Source: Streptosporangium sandarakinum | GTDB lineage: Bacteria > Actinomycetota > Actinomycetes > Streptosporangiales > Streptosporangiaceae | Assembly (NCBI RefSeq): GCF_013409935.1 | Contig: NZ_JACCCO010000004.1 | Span: forward strand, 1 to 64,000 | DNA length: 64,000 nt | Direction of reading: 5' to 3' | In this document: piece by piece, positions 8,657-18,416 of the stretch | Numbering within the stretch: the first letter of the stretch is position 1 | How the letters are laid out: each line of letters begins with the position of its first letter | Notes under the pieces: model-generated | Seen by the model: the letters and a program-made list of their open reading frames with translations, nothing else | Told to the model about the DNA's origin: nothing | The model's database searches: none | Translations under genes and position numbers: made by a program

Positions 8657-11600
8657 GGACCATCCCCGCGGGTGCGGGGCCGACGACGACCAGCGCAGCA
8701 ACGTGACCTCGCCCTCCGGACCATCCCCGCGGGTGCGGGGCCGACCCAAATGCGTCCTCCATGAGCTGGCCGAACCCAGGACCATCTCCGCGGGTGCGGG
8801 GCCGACAGACCGAGCAACAGCGCCTCGGTGCGGAACAGCGGACCATCCCCGCGGGTGCGGGGCCGACGCGCCCGAGGCCGAGGCCAACCGGACCGAGAAG
8901 GGACCATCCCCGCGGGCGCAGGGCCGACCGGTTCCCGTGTCCGGGCCGACCCCGCGCACATGGACCATCCCCGCAGGCGCGGGGCCGACCGGCGCCGGTA
9001 ACCCCAGTCGTCGTCTCCCCACGGACCATCCCCGCAGGCGCGGGGCCGACCGTGCGACGGCCGCCGCGAGGATCGGGGCCGGGGGACCATCCCCGCAGGC
9101 GCGGGGCCGACGGGCTCCCGGCCCACACGGCGCGGTGAATGTCCGGACCATCCCCGCAGGCGCGGGGCCGACCCGGCGCCGCCTACGGAAGGAGCAGAAG
9201 AGATGGGACCATCCCCGCAGGCGCGGGGCCGACTCGGTCTGGGCGGTGATGGCGGCGCGGGCGACGGGACCATCCCCGCAGGCGCGGGGCCGACTCCTCA
9301 GCGCTCACGGTCAGGTGATCGGCTACCGGACCATCCCCGCAGGCGCGGGGCCGACTCGCCGAGGACCCCGCGGATGATCCAGTCGTCCGGACCATCCCCG
9401 CAGGCGCGGGGCCGACGCGCGGTCGGCCGGTGTGGCGATCCGCATCACGGGACCATCCCCGCGAGCGCGGGGCTGACGTCCAGACGTTGGCGGCGTACTC
9501 GATCGGTGTGGGAGCATCCCCGCGGGCGCGGGGCCGACCGCCTCAAGATCCGCCGAAGGCGAGTCAGCTCCGGACCATCCCCGCGGGTGCGGGGTCGACG
9601 CGAGAAGCCACCAAATAAACCTGCACAATCTGGGACCATCCCCACGGGTGCGGGGCCGACCTGCTGGAGGACCTCGCCAAGGCGGCGGAGGACGGACCAT
9701 CCCCGCGGGTGCGGGGCCGACCCGAGCATGTGACGTTGGGCTACGCCGGGACGGGGACCATCCCCGCCGGTGCGGGGCCGACGGCCTAGACCGGACACTG
9801 GAGGTCCGACCATGGGGACCATCCCCGCGGGTGCGGGGCCGACATCGGTGCCGTGGTGACGACCGCTGCGGTCTGCGGACCATCCCCGCGGGTGCGGGGC
9901 CGACGCCGAGGCCAGCATGGCCTTGCCCTCCTCCAGGGGACCATCCCCGCGGGTGCAGGGCCGACGAGGCGGTGTCACCGGTGGCGACGCCGATCCAGGG
10001 ACCATCCCCGCGGGTGCGGGGCCGACAGGGGCGCCGGGCCGGGCGATCAGACGGCGAGGGGACCATCCCCGCGGGTGCGGGGCCGACGCGGCCGGTACGG
10101 CGGGAGCCAGCGCGGCCGGGGGACCATCCCCGCGGGTGCGGGGCCGATCGCCGACGCTGTGCCAGCAGATCGAGGCGCAGCGGACCATCTCCGCAGGCGC
10201 GGGGCCGACACGGCGTGGGCCTTGAGCATGGCCTCGGGGTAGAGATCATCCCCGCAGGCGCGGGGCCGATATCACCTGGCCGGTGAGGGGGCCGACGACC
10301 GCCTGTACCGGATGGTCCGTGACGGGGTGGAACCATCCCCGCGCCCGCGGGGCCAGCAGGTGGTTATGTGCGATGCGACTTCCCAATCCGGGATCATCCC
10401 CGCGTCCGCGGGGCCGACACACCGGAGTACTTCTCAGCGCGTTCGATGGCCGGACCATCCCCGCGGGCGCGGGACCGACCCTGCAGGGCTGGGCGGGGAC
10501 CAGGTCGAGGAGGGACCATCCCCGCAGGCGCGGAGCCGACGACTCCAGGGACGGGTTGTACGCCTCGCCCCACGGACCATCCCCGCAGGCGCGGGGCCGA
10601 CACGGTCGTCGGCACCCTGACCGCCAAGTTCAAGGGACCATCCCCGCGGGCGCGGGGCCGACACGGCCAAGGTGGTTCGTCTCACGCGCCTACCTGGACC
10701 ATCCCCGCGGATGCGGGGCCGACCCGCACACCGCCCAGTCGTTCCACGCTCCCTGGGGACCATCCCCGCGGACGCGGAGCCGTCCAGGCCATCGAGGAGC
10801 AGTGCAAGCACATCGGCGGACCATCCCCGCGAGCGCGGGGCCGACCGCTACGCCTGCTACAACCTTGACCTGCACCTGGGACCATCCCCGTGGGCGCGGG
10901 GCCGACTAGAAGACATCAGAGCGTGCCGCGATCAAGTCGGGACCATCCCCGCGGGCGCGGGGCCGACAGCATGGCGGCGTTCGGCTGCCTGGCCTACTGG
11001 GGACCATCCCCGCAGGCGCGGGGCCGACGGCGGCCACGACCTCCCGCGCGCCGTCGATCCCGGACCATCCCCGCAGGCGCGGGGCCGACACGGTGAACCG
11101 GCGGGCGAGCTCTTGGGTGAGCGGACCATCCCCGCAGGCACGGGGCCGACCGGTCCAGGATTTCCCAGACGTAGATGCCCTGGGGACCATCCCCGCGGAC
11201 GCGGGGCTGACGGTCGTGCGTAAGGAGCGTCATGGGGACCTCACGGACCATCCCCGCGGGTGCGGGGCCGACGGCGGGGCTTCTTGCTGTCTGTGATCAG
11301 ACACCGGACCATCCCCGCGGGTGCGGGGCCGACATGATCGCCGCGCTGGCGACTCGGCGCGACATGGGACCATCCCCGCAGGGTGAGGCCAACGACCGCT
11401 TGACGGACTACGGCGTCGACGTCGCAGGACCATCCCCGCGGGCGCGGGGCCGACCGCCGGTCATGACCAATGAAATGATGTCCATGCGGACCATCTCCCC
11501 GGGCGCGGGGCCGACGTCTGGCGCGTCAACGCCACCAGCATCCGCCGCGGACCATCCCCGCAGGCGCGGGGCCGACGCAATCGTGCGCGAGGTCAAGGAA

Positions 11601-12731
11601 GAAGCGGGAGGACCATCCCTGCGGGCGCGGGGCCGACGCGAGGGAGGCGGGCCGGGCGAGGAGGAATCGGGGCTCATCCCCGCGGGCGCGGGGCCGACTG
11701 GACGTACATGCCGACCCGCACCGCCGACTGCGGACCATCCCCGCGGGCGCGGGGCCGACCTGGAGAGCGCATACGCGCTGATCCGGTACATGGGGCCATC
11801 CCCCACAGATGCGGGTCCAACTACAGCCAGATCGAGCTGGTGCTGCTGGCCCACGGGCCATCCCCGCAGACGCGGGGCCGACGGGATGAGGCCGGGCACC
11901 TGGCGGGACAGGCTGGGACCATCCCCGCGGGCGGGGCCGACAAACTCCAACGCTGCCCAGAGCGGCGGTTCTACGGACCATCCCCGCAGGCGCGGGGTCG
12001 GCTCCCATAAGGCGTACAAGGCCGCCAAGAAGCGCGGATCATCCCCGTAGGCGCGGGGCGACCGATGCCAGTCCATGAGGGTGCTGCGCAGGACGGGACC
12101 ATCCCGCAGGCGCGGGGCCGACACCCCGGCCAGGGTCTTGGCCAGTACACCCCGGGGACCATCCCCGCGGGTGCGAGGCCGATGACCACGACTCCGGCCA
12201 GGAACAGGCGCCGCGGGGACCATCCCCGTGGGTGCGGGGCCGACTCCATCACCGCGCCGCCGTAGCGGTCCACCAGGGGACCATCCCCGCGGGCACGGGG
12301 CCGACGAGCGGCGCCTGCACCAGGCCACGTCAGGCTAGGACCATCCCCGCGGGTGCGGGGCCAACCCGGAGCCGACGTAGGAAGTCCAGTAGTGGTAGGG
12401 GCCATTCCCGCGGGTGCGGGGCCGACCGGCGGCGTGGTCATCCCCGTCCAGCCGGAAGAGGACTATCCCTGCGGGCGCGGGGCCGACACTCACGCCCTCC
12501 GGGGTGCATTCCGGGGGCCGGGACCATCCCCGCGTCCGCGGGGCCGACGGGCTGCCGGAGTCCGTCACGCTCTGGGACTACGGACCATCCCCGTGGGCGC
12601 GGGGCCGACGAGCGCCGGCCGATCGCCGAGGGAAGGATGTGCGGACCATCCCCGCGGGCGCGGGGCCGACTGCGCGAACCTCGACGGGGTCGACGACACC
12701 GTGGGACCATCCCCGCGGGTGCGGGGCCGAC
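8657..12731 (-). CRISPR. type I-E CRISPR array, block 3 (about 67 repeats)
   Basis: This is the longest block, with the same 28-nt repeat and 33-nt spacers. Long runs share one loop variant: CAGGCG from about 8963 to 9443 and CGGGTG from about 9570 to 10150. Several repeats are eroded, mainly between 11.36 and 12.1 kb (for example 11368, 11786, 11918, 12035 and 12096). The unit at 10271-10329 is abnormally long and contains a repeat remnant. The last repeat (12704-12731) is intact and borders the AT-richer region before cas3, where the leader should lie if transcription is leftward. Confidence 0.97.
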
Positions 12732-12933
12732 ACTTGCTGACCTGCGGAATTATAGGCGGGAGGCCGCCAGATCCTTTAGTTGACCGCGGCATCCATACTT
12801 CATTGTCAGCCGCGCCTCTCTCAAAATGATCTACGTAACGGATCCGTTCAGAAGATGAACGATATTCAGGATAGCTTGGGCAGTATTTTGTCGGTCGCAA
12901 CCTATACGGTCCGCCCTGAAGCAGGAGGGGTGG
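12732..12933. promoter_or_regulatory. array leader and divergent cas3 promoter region
   Basis: About 200 bp between the last repeat of block 3 and cas3, clearly more AT-rich than its surroundings (GGAATTATAGG at about 12755, CTCAAAATGATC at about 12821). Array orientation puts the leader here on the minus strand, while cas3 needs a plus-strand promoter in the same space. The cas3 RBS (AGGAGGGG) ends just before its ATG. I cannot assign exact -35/-10 boxes. Confidence 0.6.
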
Positions 12934-15816
12934 ATGTCTGCGGACTGGCACGAAAACTTTGGAATCGAACCGGATCTTGCCCTCAAGATAGGGGCTCTGT
13001 GGGGTAAGTCTCGAAAGAAAGCAGGCGGTAGGACAAACCTTCTCTTATCGCACTTATTGGACACCGCAGCCGTAGCTGAGGAGATCTGGGATCACTATCT
13101 TCCACCGTCGACCAAGAAGTGGTTGGACGACACCTCCGGAGGCCGGGGACGGTTGTTCTTCGCTTGGCTGTGCGGGATACATGACTGCGGCAAGGCCACA
13201 CCCGCGTTTCAGAGCGTGGACGACGAGGGCGCCGAGGCGGTCCGTCGGGTGGGGCTGACCTGGAACGCGCATGCGGTGAAGCGCAATCCATGGCGACACG
13301 ACAAAGCCGGTGCGATGATCCTGCGCACCCTTCTCCGGGAAGCCGGCTGGGACGCACAGCAGGTCGCCTGGCTCTGGCCGCTGGTGGCAGGTCATCACGG
13401 GTCATTTCCTTCAGTGGGCGTGTTCTCGGGACGCATCACAGCGCGGGGCGAGCCGCAGGGCAAGGGCCCTGCATGGTCAGAGGTTCAGCGTGCGCTCGTG
13501 GAGACGTTCACCCGCCTGCTCGGCTATGAAGGCCTCGCCGAGGTTCAGCCCACAGCGGTCCCCAGCAGGGCAGTGCAGCTGCAGCTCAGTGGCCTTGTGG
13601 TCATGGCCGACTGGATTGCCAGCGACGAGCGTCATTTCTGGGGGATCGACAATCTGGCCGACGTGAGCCTGGACAAGGCCAGGTCCCGCGCCGCCGACGC
13701 CTGGGAGAGCCTCGGGTTGAGAAGGGGCTGGGGCGTCCTCGGCCTCCCCGCCTCCGACGCCTTCCGTGAACGGTTCGGGCAGCCGGCCCGCCCGTCACAG
13801 GATCTCGTCATACGAACCGCCCGACACATGCCGGCGCCTGGGTTGCTGATCGCCGAGGCCCCGATGGGCGACGGGAAGTCGAAGGCGGCTCTGCTGGGGG
13901 CCGAGGTGCTGGCGGCGCGGTTCGGAGCCGATGGGGTGTACGTCGGGATGCCGACGCAGGCAACGAGCGATCCGATGTTCAGCCAGGTGCGCGCATGGCT
14001 TGCAAAGTTGGGTGACGGCTTGGCTGAGCAGGTGACTCTGCTGCACGGCAAGCGGAGGTTCAACAAGGAATGGTGCGCCCTCCTTAGGGAGTTCGATGGT
14101 GACGCGGACGGTCGTTTCGGCAGCGTCGCTGAGGACGAGCGCAGTAGGAGTGAACGGTCGCTCTGTGAGGACGACGAGCCGGAGAGGAAAGGGCCGGCGG
14201 CGTGGTTCCTTGGGCCGATGCGTGGCCTGCTGAGCCCGTTCGTCGTTGGCACGATCGATCAGTTGCTCTACGCCGCCACCCGGACCAAGCACGTGATGCT
14301 GCGCGCGGCCGGGCTCATGGGCAAGGTCGTCATTCTCGATGAGGTCCATGCGGCTGATGTGTACATGTCGCAGTTCCTCAAGGAGGGGCTGCGCTGGCTC
14401 GGCCAGGCCCAGGTGCCGGTGATCATGCTGTCGGCCACGCTGCCTCCTGCGCAACGTCAGGAGCTTGTCGCGGCCTACCTGGCGGGTGCCGCGTCCCAGG
14501 AGGAGTTCGACGTGCGGGACCTGCCGGAGCCACAGGGATATCCCAACGTCACCGCTGCGTGCCTGGTCGACGGCCGGGCCGTCTACGACGTCGCCCATGT
14601 TGGGCAGTGGCGTGAGGACCTGAAGGTGGCGGTCACGGTTCTGCCGGAAACGCCGTCCTCAGGCACATCAAACAAGTCGGCCGCCGGCGGCTTGGTCGCC
14701 GATCTCATCGAGGAGCGGCTGGCGCAGGGCGGGTGCGCGCTGGTGATCCGTAACACGGTGCCGCGCGCACAGGAGACGTACCGGGAGCTGCGCGGACGTT
14801 TCGGCGATGAGGTGCGGCTTCTGCACGGGCGGATGACCGCGCATGACCGGGCGGAGAAGACCGAGGCGTGCCTGAAGCTGCTCGGCCCGCCCGCTGAGGA
14901 CGGGCCAGGGCGTCCCCGCCGCCTCATCCTGGTGGCGACCCAGCTCGCCGAGCAGTCCTTCGATGTGGACGCCGATCTGCTGGTCACCGATCTGACGACC
15001 ATCGACCTGCTTCTTCAACGTCTGGGGCGTGTGCATCGCCATGACGGCGTCGAGCGGCCGGAGCGGCTTCGCAAGCCGGAGGTTGTGGTCACGGGATTCG
15101 CCCCGCAGCGCGGGCAGGTGCCTTGGATCCTGCCGGCGAGCGAGGGAATCTACGGGCGTTACCTGCTGCTGCGCACCGCCGCCGTGGTCTGCCAGGCCGA
15201 GGGCGGCCGGTGGCTCGTGCCGAGGGACGTGCCGCACCTGGTGAGGAAGGTCTACGACGGCGAGCCCGGTCTCGTGCCGCCGGATTGGGTTGGCGCTGAG
15301 CAGGAGGCGTACGCCGAATGGCAGTCCAAGCAGGGGAAACGCGCCCGGAGCGCGGAGGATTACCTGCTTACCCGGCGCAATGAGCACACCAGTCCGACGC
15401 TGGACGGCTTGCACTACGGTGCGGCATACGGCCGCGTGACCGACGAGACGTTGCAGGCGGTCGTCCGGGACGGCGATCCCAGCATGGAGGTCGTCCTGAT
15501 CCGCGGTGACGACCGTGGTTACCGCACGCTGGGCGGCAGGTGGCTCGGGGTGAACGGTGAGGCGCTTTCGCAGGAGCTGCTGGAGGAAGTGCTGGGGGCG
15601 ACCGTACGGCTTCCGCCGAAGCTCACCCAGGCCGCGGAACGCGACCTGGCACCCCTCGACGGGTGGCGCGATCACCCCTGGCTCAAGCACACCCGCGTTG
15701 TCATCCTGGACGAAACCGGGGCGGCTGCACTCGACGCGTACACGCTGCGGTACGACGAGGAGCTAGGCCTGATCGTGGAGGGCGGCCCGCAGTGGCACGG
15801 CAGGCGGCGAAGATGA
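12934..15816 (+). CDS. cas3: CRISPR-associated helicase-nuclease Cas3
   Basis: A 960-residue protein with an N-terminal HD nuclease domain: SHLLDTAAVAEEIW, then CGIHDCGKATPAF with the HD pair, then GHHG. An SF2 helicase follows with Walker A EAPMGDGKSKAAL, DEVH box ILDEVHAADVYM, LSATLP, and motif VI LLLQRLGRVHRH. Cas3 is recruited by Cascade to R-loops, nicks the displaced strand and degrades DNA 3' to 5'. Start chosen by AGGAGGGG 4-5 nt before the ATG. All key motifs are present, so it should be active. It heads the cas operon but is separated from cse1 by 261 nt that contain a solitary repeat. Confidence 0.97.
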   Translation: MSADWHENFGIEPDLALKIGALWGKSRKKAGGRTNLLLSHLLDTAAVAEEIWDHYLPPSTKKWLDDTSGGRGRLFFAWLCGIHDCGKATPAFQSVDDEGAEAVRRVGLTWNAHAVKRNPWRHDKAGAMILRTLLREAGWDAQQVAWLWPLVAGHHGSFPSVGVFSGRITARGEPQGKGPAWSEVQRALVETFTRLLGYEGLAEVQPTAVPSRAVQLQLSGLVVMADWIASDERHFWGIDNLADVSLDKARSRAADAWESLGLRRGWGVLGLPASDAFRERFGQPARPSQDLVIRTARHMPAPGLLIAEAPMGDGKSKAALLGAEVLAARFGADGVYVGMPTQATSDPMFSQVRAWLAKLGDGLAEQVTLLHGKRRFNKEWCALLREFDGDADGRFGSVAEDERSRSERSLCEDDEPERKGPAAWFLGPMRGLLSPFVVGTIDQLLYAATRTKHVMLRAAGLMGKVVILDEVHAADVYMSQFLKEGLRWLGQAQVPVIMLSATLPPAQRQELVAAYLAGAASQEEFDVRDLPEPQGYPNVTAACLVDGRAVYDVAHVGQWREDLKVAVTVLPETPSSGTSNKSAAGGLVADLIEERLAQGGCALVIRNTVPRAQETYRELRGRFGDEVRLLHGRMTAHDRAEKTEACLKLLGPPAEDGPGRPRRLILVATQLAEQSFDVDADLLVTDLTTIDLLLQRLGRVHRHDGVERPERLRKPEVVVTGFAPQRGQVPWILPASEGIYGRYLLLRTAAVVCQAEGGRWLVPRDVPHLVRKVYDGEPGLVPPDWVGAEQEAYAEWQSKQGKRARSAEDYLLTRRNEHTSPTLDGLHYGAAYGRVTDETLQAVVRDGDPSMEVVLIRGDDRGYRTLGGRWLGVNGEALSQELLEEVLGATVRLPPKLTQAAERDLAPLDGWRDHPWLKHTRVVILDETGAAALDAYTLRYDEELGLIVEGGPQWHGRRRR

Positions 15817-15887
15817 GATTCTCCTAAAGGCGCCTCTTTCCGGCAATCCTTACGATGTGGCACAAAAGGGAAAAGGCCGACCGGGTT

Positions 15888-15915
15888 GTGGCATCCCCGC
15901 GGATGCGGGGCCGAC
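15888..15915 (-). repeat. solitary CRISPR repeat between cas3 and cse1
   Basis: The 28 nt match the array repeat at 25 positions. The differences are confined to the first four bases (GTGG instead of GGAC). The stem CCCCGC/GCGGGG and the end GGGGCCGAC are intact. No second repeat lies within 60-200 nt on either side. It sits 71 nt after cas3 and 162 nt before cse1. A transcript of it could be bound by Cas6e. Confidence 0.85.
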
Positions 15916-16077
15916 GGTCGCCCAAGACACGGCTACGGGCCATCTCCGGCAGACTGGGCCTTCCGGACCTGAAGTACGGAGCAGGGTCACTCTAAGCATT
16001 TTCCCCTCACGGATGCGTGACTTATGACACGCTTGTTTCAGCAAACTCTCTAGACACGGCTAATTCGAGGACTTCTC

Positions 16078-17742
16078 ATGCCCGTGTACGACTTGGTCGA
16101 CTCGCAGTGGCTGCCTTTACGCCCAAAAGGCGCAAAACGCCCCGAAGAGTTCTCTCTGCGTGAGGCATTGCTGCGCGCCCACGAATTCGACGGCCTGGTA
16201 GTCGACCTTCCCACCCACACCCCGGCCCTGCTTCGACAGGTCCTGCTGCCCGTTGTGCTGCACGCGCTGGGACGACCCCGAGACCGCGCGGAGTGGGCGC
16301 GCAGGTTCCATGCCGGCCACTTCACCCGCGAGGAGCAGGACAAGCTCTGCGCCTACCTGGAAAAGCGCCGGGCGCGCTTCGACCTGTTCGATGCGGAGGC
16401 CCCTTTCGCCCAGGTGGGCGGCCTACACACGGCCAAGCAGGAAACCAAGGGCTCCGCCCTGCTGGTGGCCACAGCGGCCTCCGGCAACAACGTCCCGCTC
16501 TTCGCCAGCCGTACCGAAGGGGATCCGCTGCCGCTGACACCGGCCCAGGCGGCCCGGTGGCTGTTGCACGCCCACTGCTGGGACACAGCGGCGATCAAGT
16601 CCGGCGCCGCCGACGACCCGCAGGCCAAGGCGGGCAAGACGACCGGAAACCCGACCGGCCCGCTGGGAGCACTGGGAGTGATCGTCCCGGTCGGCTGCAA
16701 CCTGTACGAGACGCTGATGCTCAACCTCCCCATCGGCGCCCAACCTGGTGACGATCTTCCCCAATGGGCGCGTGAGCCGCTCAAACCAGCGTGGAAGGTC
16801 AGAGCCGCCACCGGCCTGCTCGACCTGTGGACCTGGCAGGCCCGGCGCATCCGGTTGATCCCTGAAGAGACCGACGACGGTACGAGGGTCTCTCGGGTCG
16901 TCCTGTGCGCCGGGGATCGTCTGGAGGCCATCCCCGAGTGGGAACCCCATACGGCGTGGGCCTTCGCGAAAGCACCTAAGAGCGCGACTGGAACGCTCCG
17001 AAGGCCCCAACGACACGCCCCCGGTAAAGCCGCTTGGCGCGGGCTGCAGGCTCTGCTGGCGTCGGAACGACAGGACCGCGACGGCGCCTTCGAGACCTCG
17101 GTGCTGCTGCGCCAACTGGCCGGCCTCCAGGCCGAGGACCTGATCGGCTTCGACTACCCGCTCCAGGTGGAGACGATCGGCATCACCTACGGCAACCAGT
17201 CCGCCGTCGTCGAGGACATCCTGTTCGACTCGATCCCCTTGCCGGTGTCGGCCCTGCGCGCCGAGGAGGACGCCTACACCGTCTTGCTGGAGGTCACCGA
17301 GCAGGCGGAGGACCTGGCCAAGGCCGTGAACAACCTCTCCGCCGATCTTCGCCGGGCCGCCGGAGCCGACCCCATCCCCTGGGACAAGGGGCAGCGTCCC
17401 GGGGAGTTCGTCCTGCACGCTCTCGACCCGCTCGTCCGCCGCTTCCTGATAGGCGTCCGGGCGAGCGCCGATGACGCGGACCTGCTGGAGCGGGGCCGTA
17501 TCGCCTGGGAGAAAGCCGCCCGGGACCGAACCTGGGAGGTCGCGGAGAGGCTCTTGGCCACCGCCACCCGGGGTGAGTTCGGGGGCCGCACGATCGAGAA
17601 GGACGGCCGCCAGCTCACCTACCGGCTGGCCACAGCCGAGCAGAACTTCCGCCGGCGGCTCAAAGCCACCCTGCCCCGCTGCGCGCCCGCCGCCGGCAAC
17701 TTCGTCGAGGACATGTCCGCGGCCACCGCCCCCGTGGCCTGA
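16078..17742 (+). CDS. cse1: Cascade large subunit Cse1 (Cas8e)
   Basis: A 554-residue protein of the CRISPR_Cse1 family. Typical stretches are VYDLVDSQWLPLR at the start, SLREALLRAHEFDGL, a DLFDAEAPFAQVGGL region, and LGALGVIVPVGCNLYETLMLN. The C-terminal third is helical. In Cascade this subunit recognises the PAM, starts DNA unwinding and recruits Cas3. GAGGA lies 6 nt before the ATG. Length is normal. The gene is followed closely by cse2, so cse1 to cas6e probably share one transcript started in the 15.8-16.07 kb gap. Confidence 0.95.
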   Translation: MPVYDLVDSQWLPLRPKGAKRPEEFSLREALLRAHEFDGLVVDLPTHTPALLRQVLLPVVLHALGRPRDRAEWARRFHAGHFTREEQDKLCAYLEKRRARFDLFDAEAPFAQVGGLHTAKQETKGSALLVATAASGNNVPLFASRTEGDPLPLTPAQAARWLLHAHCWDTAAIKSGAADDPQAKAGKTTGNPTGPLGALGVIVPVGCNLYETLMLNLPIGAQPGDDLPQWAREPLKPAWKVRAATGLLDLWTWQARRIRLIPEETDDGTRVSRVVLCAGDRLEAIPEWEPHTAWAFAKAPKSATGTLRRPQRHAPGKAAWRGLQALLASERQDRDGAFETSVLLRQLAGLQAEDLIGFDYPLQVETIGITYGNQSAVVEDILFDSIPLPVSALRAEEDAYTVLLEVTEQAEDLAKAVNNLSADLRRAAGADPIPWDKGQRPGEFVLHALDPLVRRFLIGVRASADDADLLERGRIAWEKAARDRTWEVAERLLATATRGEFGGRTIEKDGRQLTYRLATAEQNFRRRLKATLPRCAPAAGNFVEDMSAATAPVA

Positions 17743-17765
17743 ACCCCTTGAAGGTGAGGATTCGC

Positions 17766-18368
17766 ATGCCCGTTCCGAACCGCCGGACCGCACGCTACTG
17801 GTCCCGGTACATCGCCCCGGACGGCACATGGCGGAGAAAAGACGAGCGGCCTCCGGGTGAGGACCTGGCCGCGCTGCGCGCGGGGCTCGGCCGCGAAGCC
17901 GGGACCGTGCCGGCCCTGTGGCCGCACTACCGCTCCCTGACCGATGACCGGCTCGCTCGCAGGGGCGAGATCTCCGAGGAGCAAAGGGCCGAGCACGCCG
18001 CGCTCGCGCTGTACGGGCTGCACCAGCAGGCCCGCCCCGAGCCCATGCACCGGCCCGGCGTCCGCTTGGGCCAGGCCCTGCGCCGGCTGCACCAGAGCGG
18101 CAAGTTCACCCAGGAGGCCGTGGACCGCCGGGTAAACGCCGCGGCTTCCGCCACCCGGGTCTCCGCCTTGCTCAACCACCTGCGTGGTCTGATCACTCAG
18201 CTGCGCGTCATCGGCCAGCCGATCGACTACGACCTGCTGCTCAACGACATTCGCGATTGGCAGCGGCCCGAAGCCCGGCAGCGGGCCCGCCGCCGCTGGG
18301 GCCTGGACTACTACGGCTGGTCCCCCGCCGATGAAACGGCACCCGACTCTGACCCAGTACGTCCTTGA
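17766..18368 (+). CDS. cse2: Cascade small subunit Cse2 (Cas11e)
   Basis: A 200-residue, mostly helical, Arg-rich protein beginning MPVPNRRTARYWSRY. A conserved-looking C-terminal part reads RVSALLNHLRGLITQLRVIG and WGLDYYGW. Cse2 dimers stabilise the R-loop along the Cascade belly. The ATG at 17766 has GGTGAGG with 6-nt spacing. A TTG at 17748 would add six residues. It lies 23 nt after cse1. It is slightly longer than E. coli Cse2 but ordinary for actinomycetes. Confidence 0.93.
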   Translation: MPVPNRRTARYWSRYIAPDGTWRRKDERPPGEDLAALRAGLGREAGTVPALWPHYRSLTDDRLARRGEISEEQRAEHAALALYGLHQQARPEPMHRPGVRLGQALRRLHQSGKFTQEAVDRRVNAAASATRVSALLNHLRGLITQLRVIGQPIDYDLLLNDIRDWQRPEARQRARRRWGLDYYGWSPADETAPDSDPVRP

Positions 18369-18416
18369 TCCACCCCGTACGACAACAGCAATCTCTTTCC
18401 CTCTTTGGAGTCCTCC

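Noticed and set aside
2128..12731. Dozens of open frames of 60-360 codons across the arrays with repeated GPSPRARG-like or SAPRLRGWS-like translations
   Set aside because: They are translations of the CRISPR repeats in several frames (61-nt period) and have no start signals. They are not genes.
12732..12933. Short frames in the leader region
   Set aside because: The region is AT-rich and non-coding in character, and the frames lack ribosome binding sites and known motifs.
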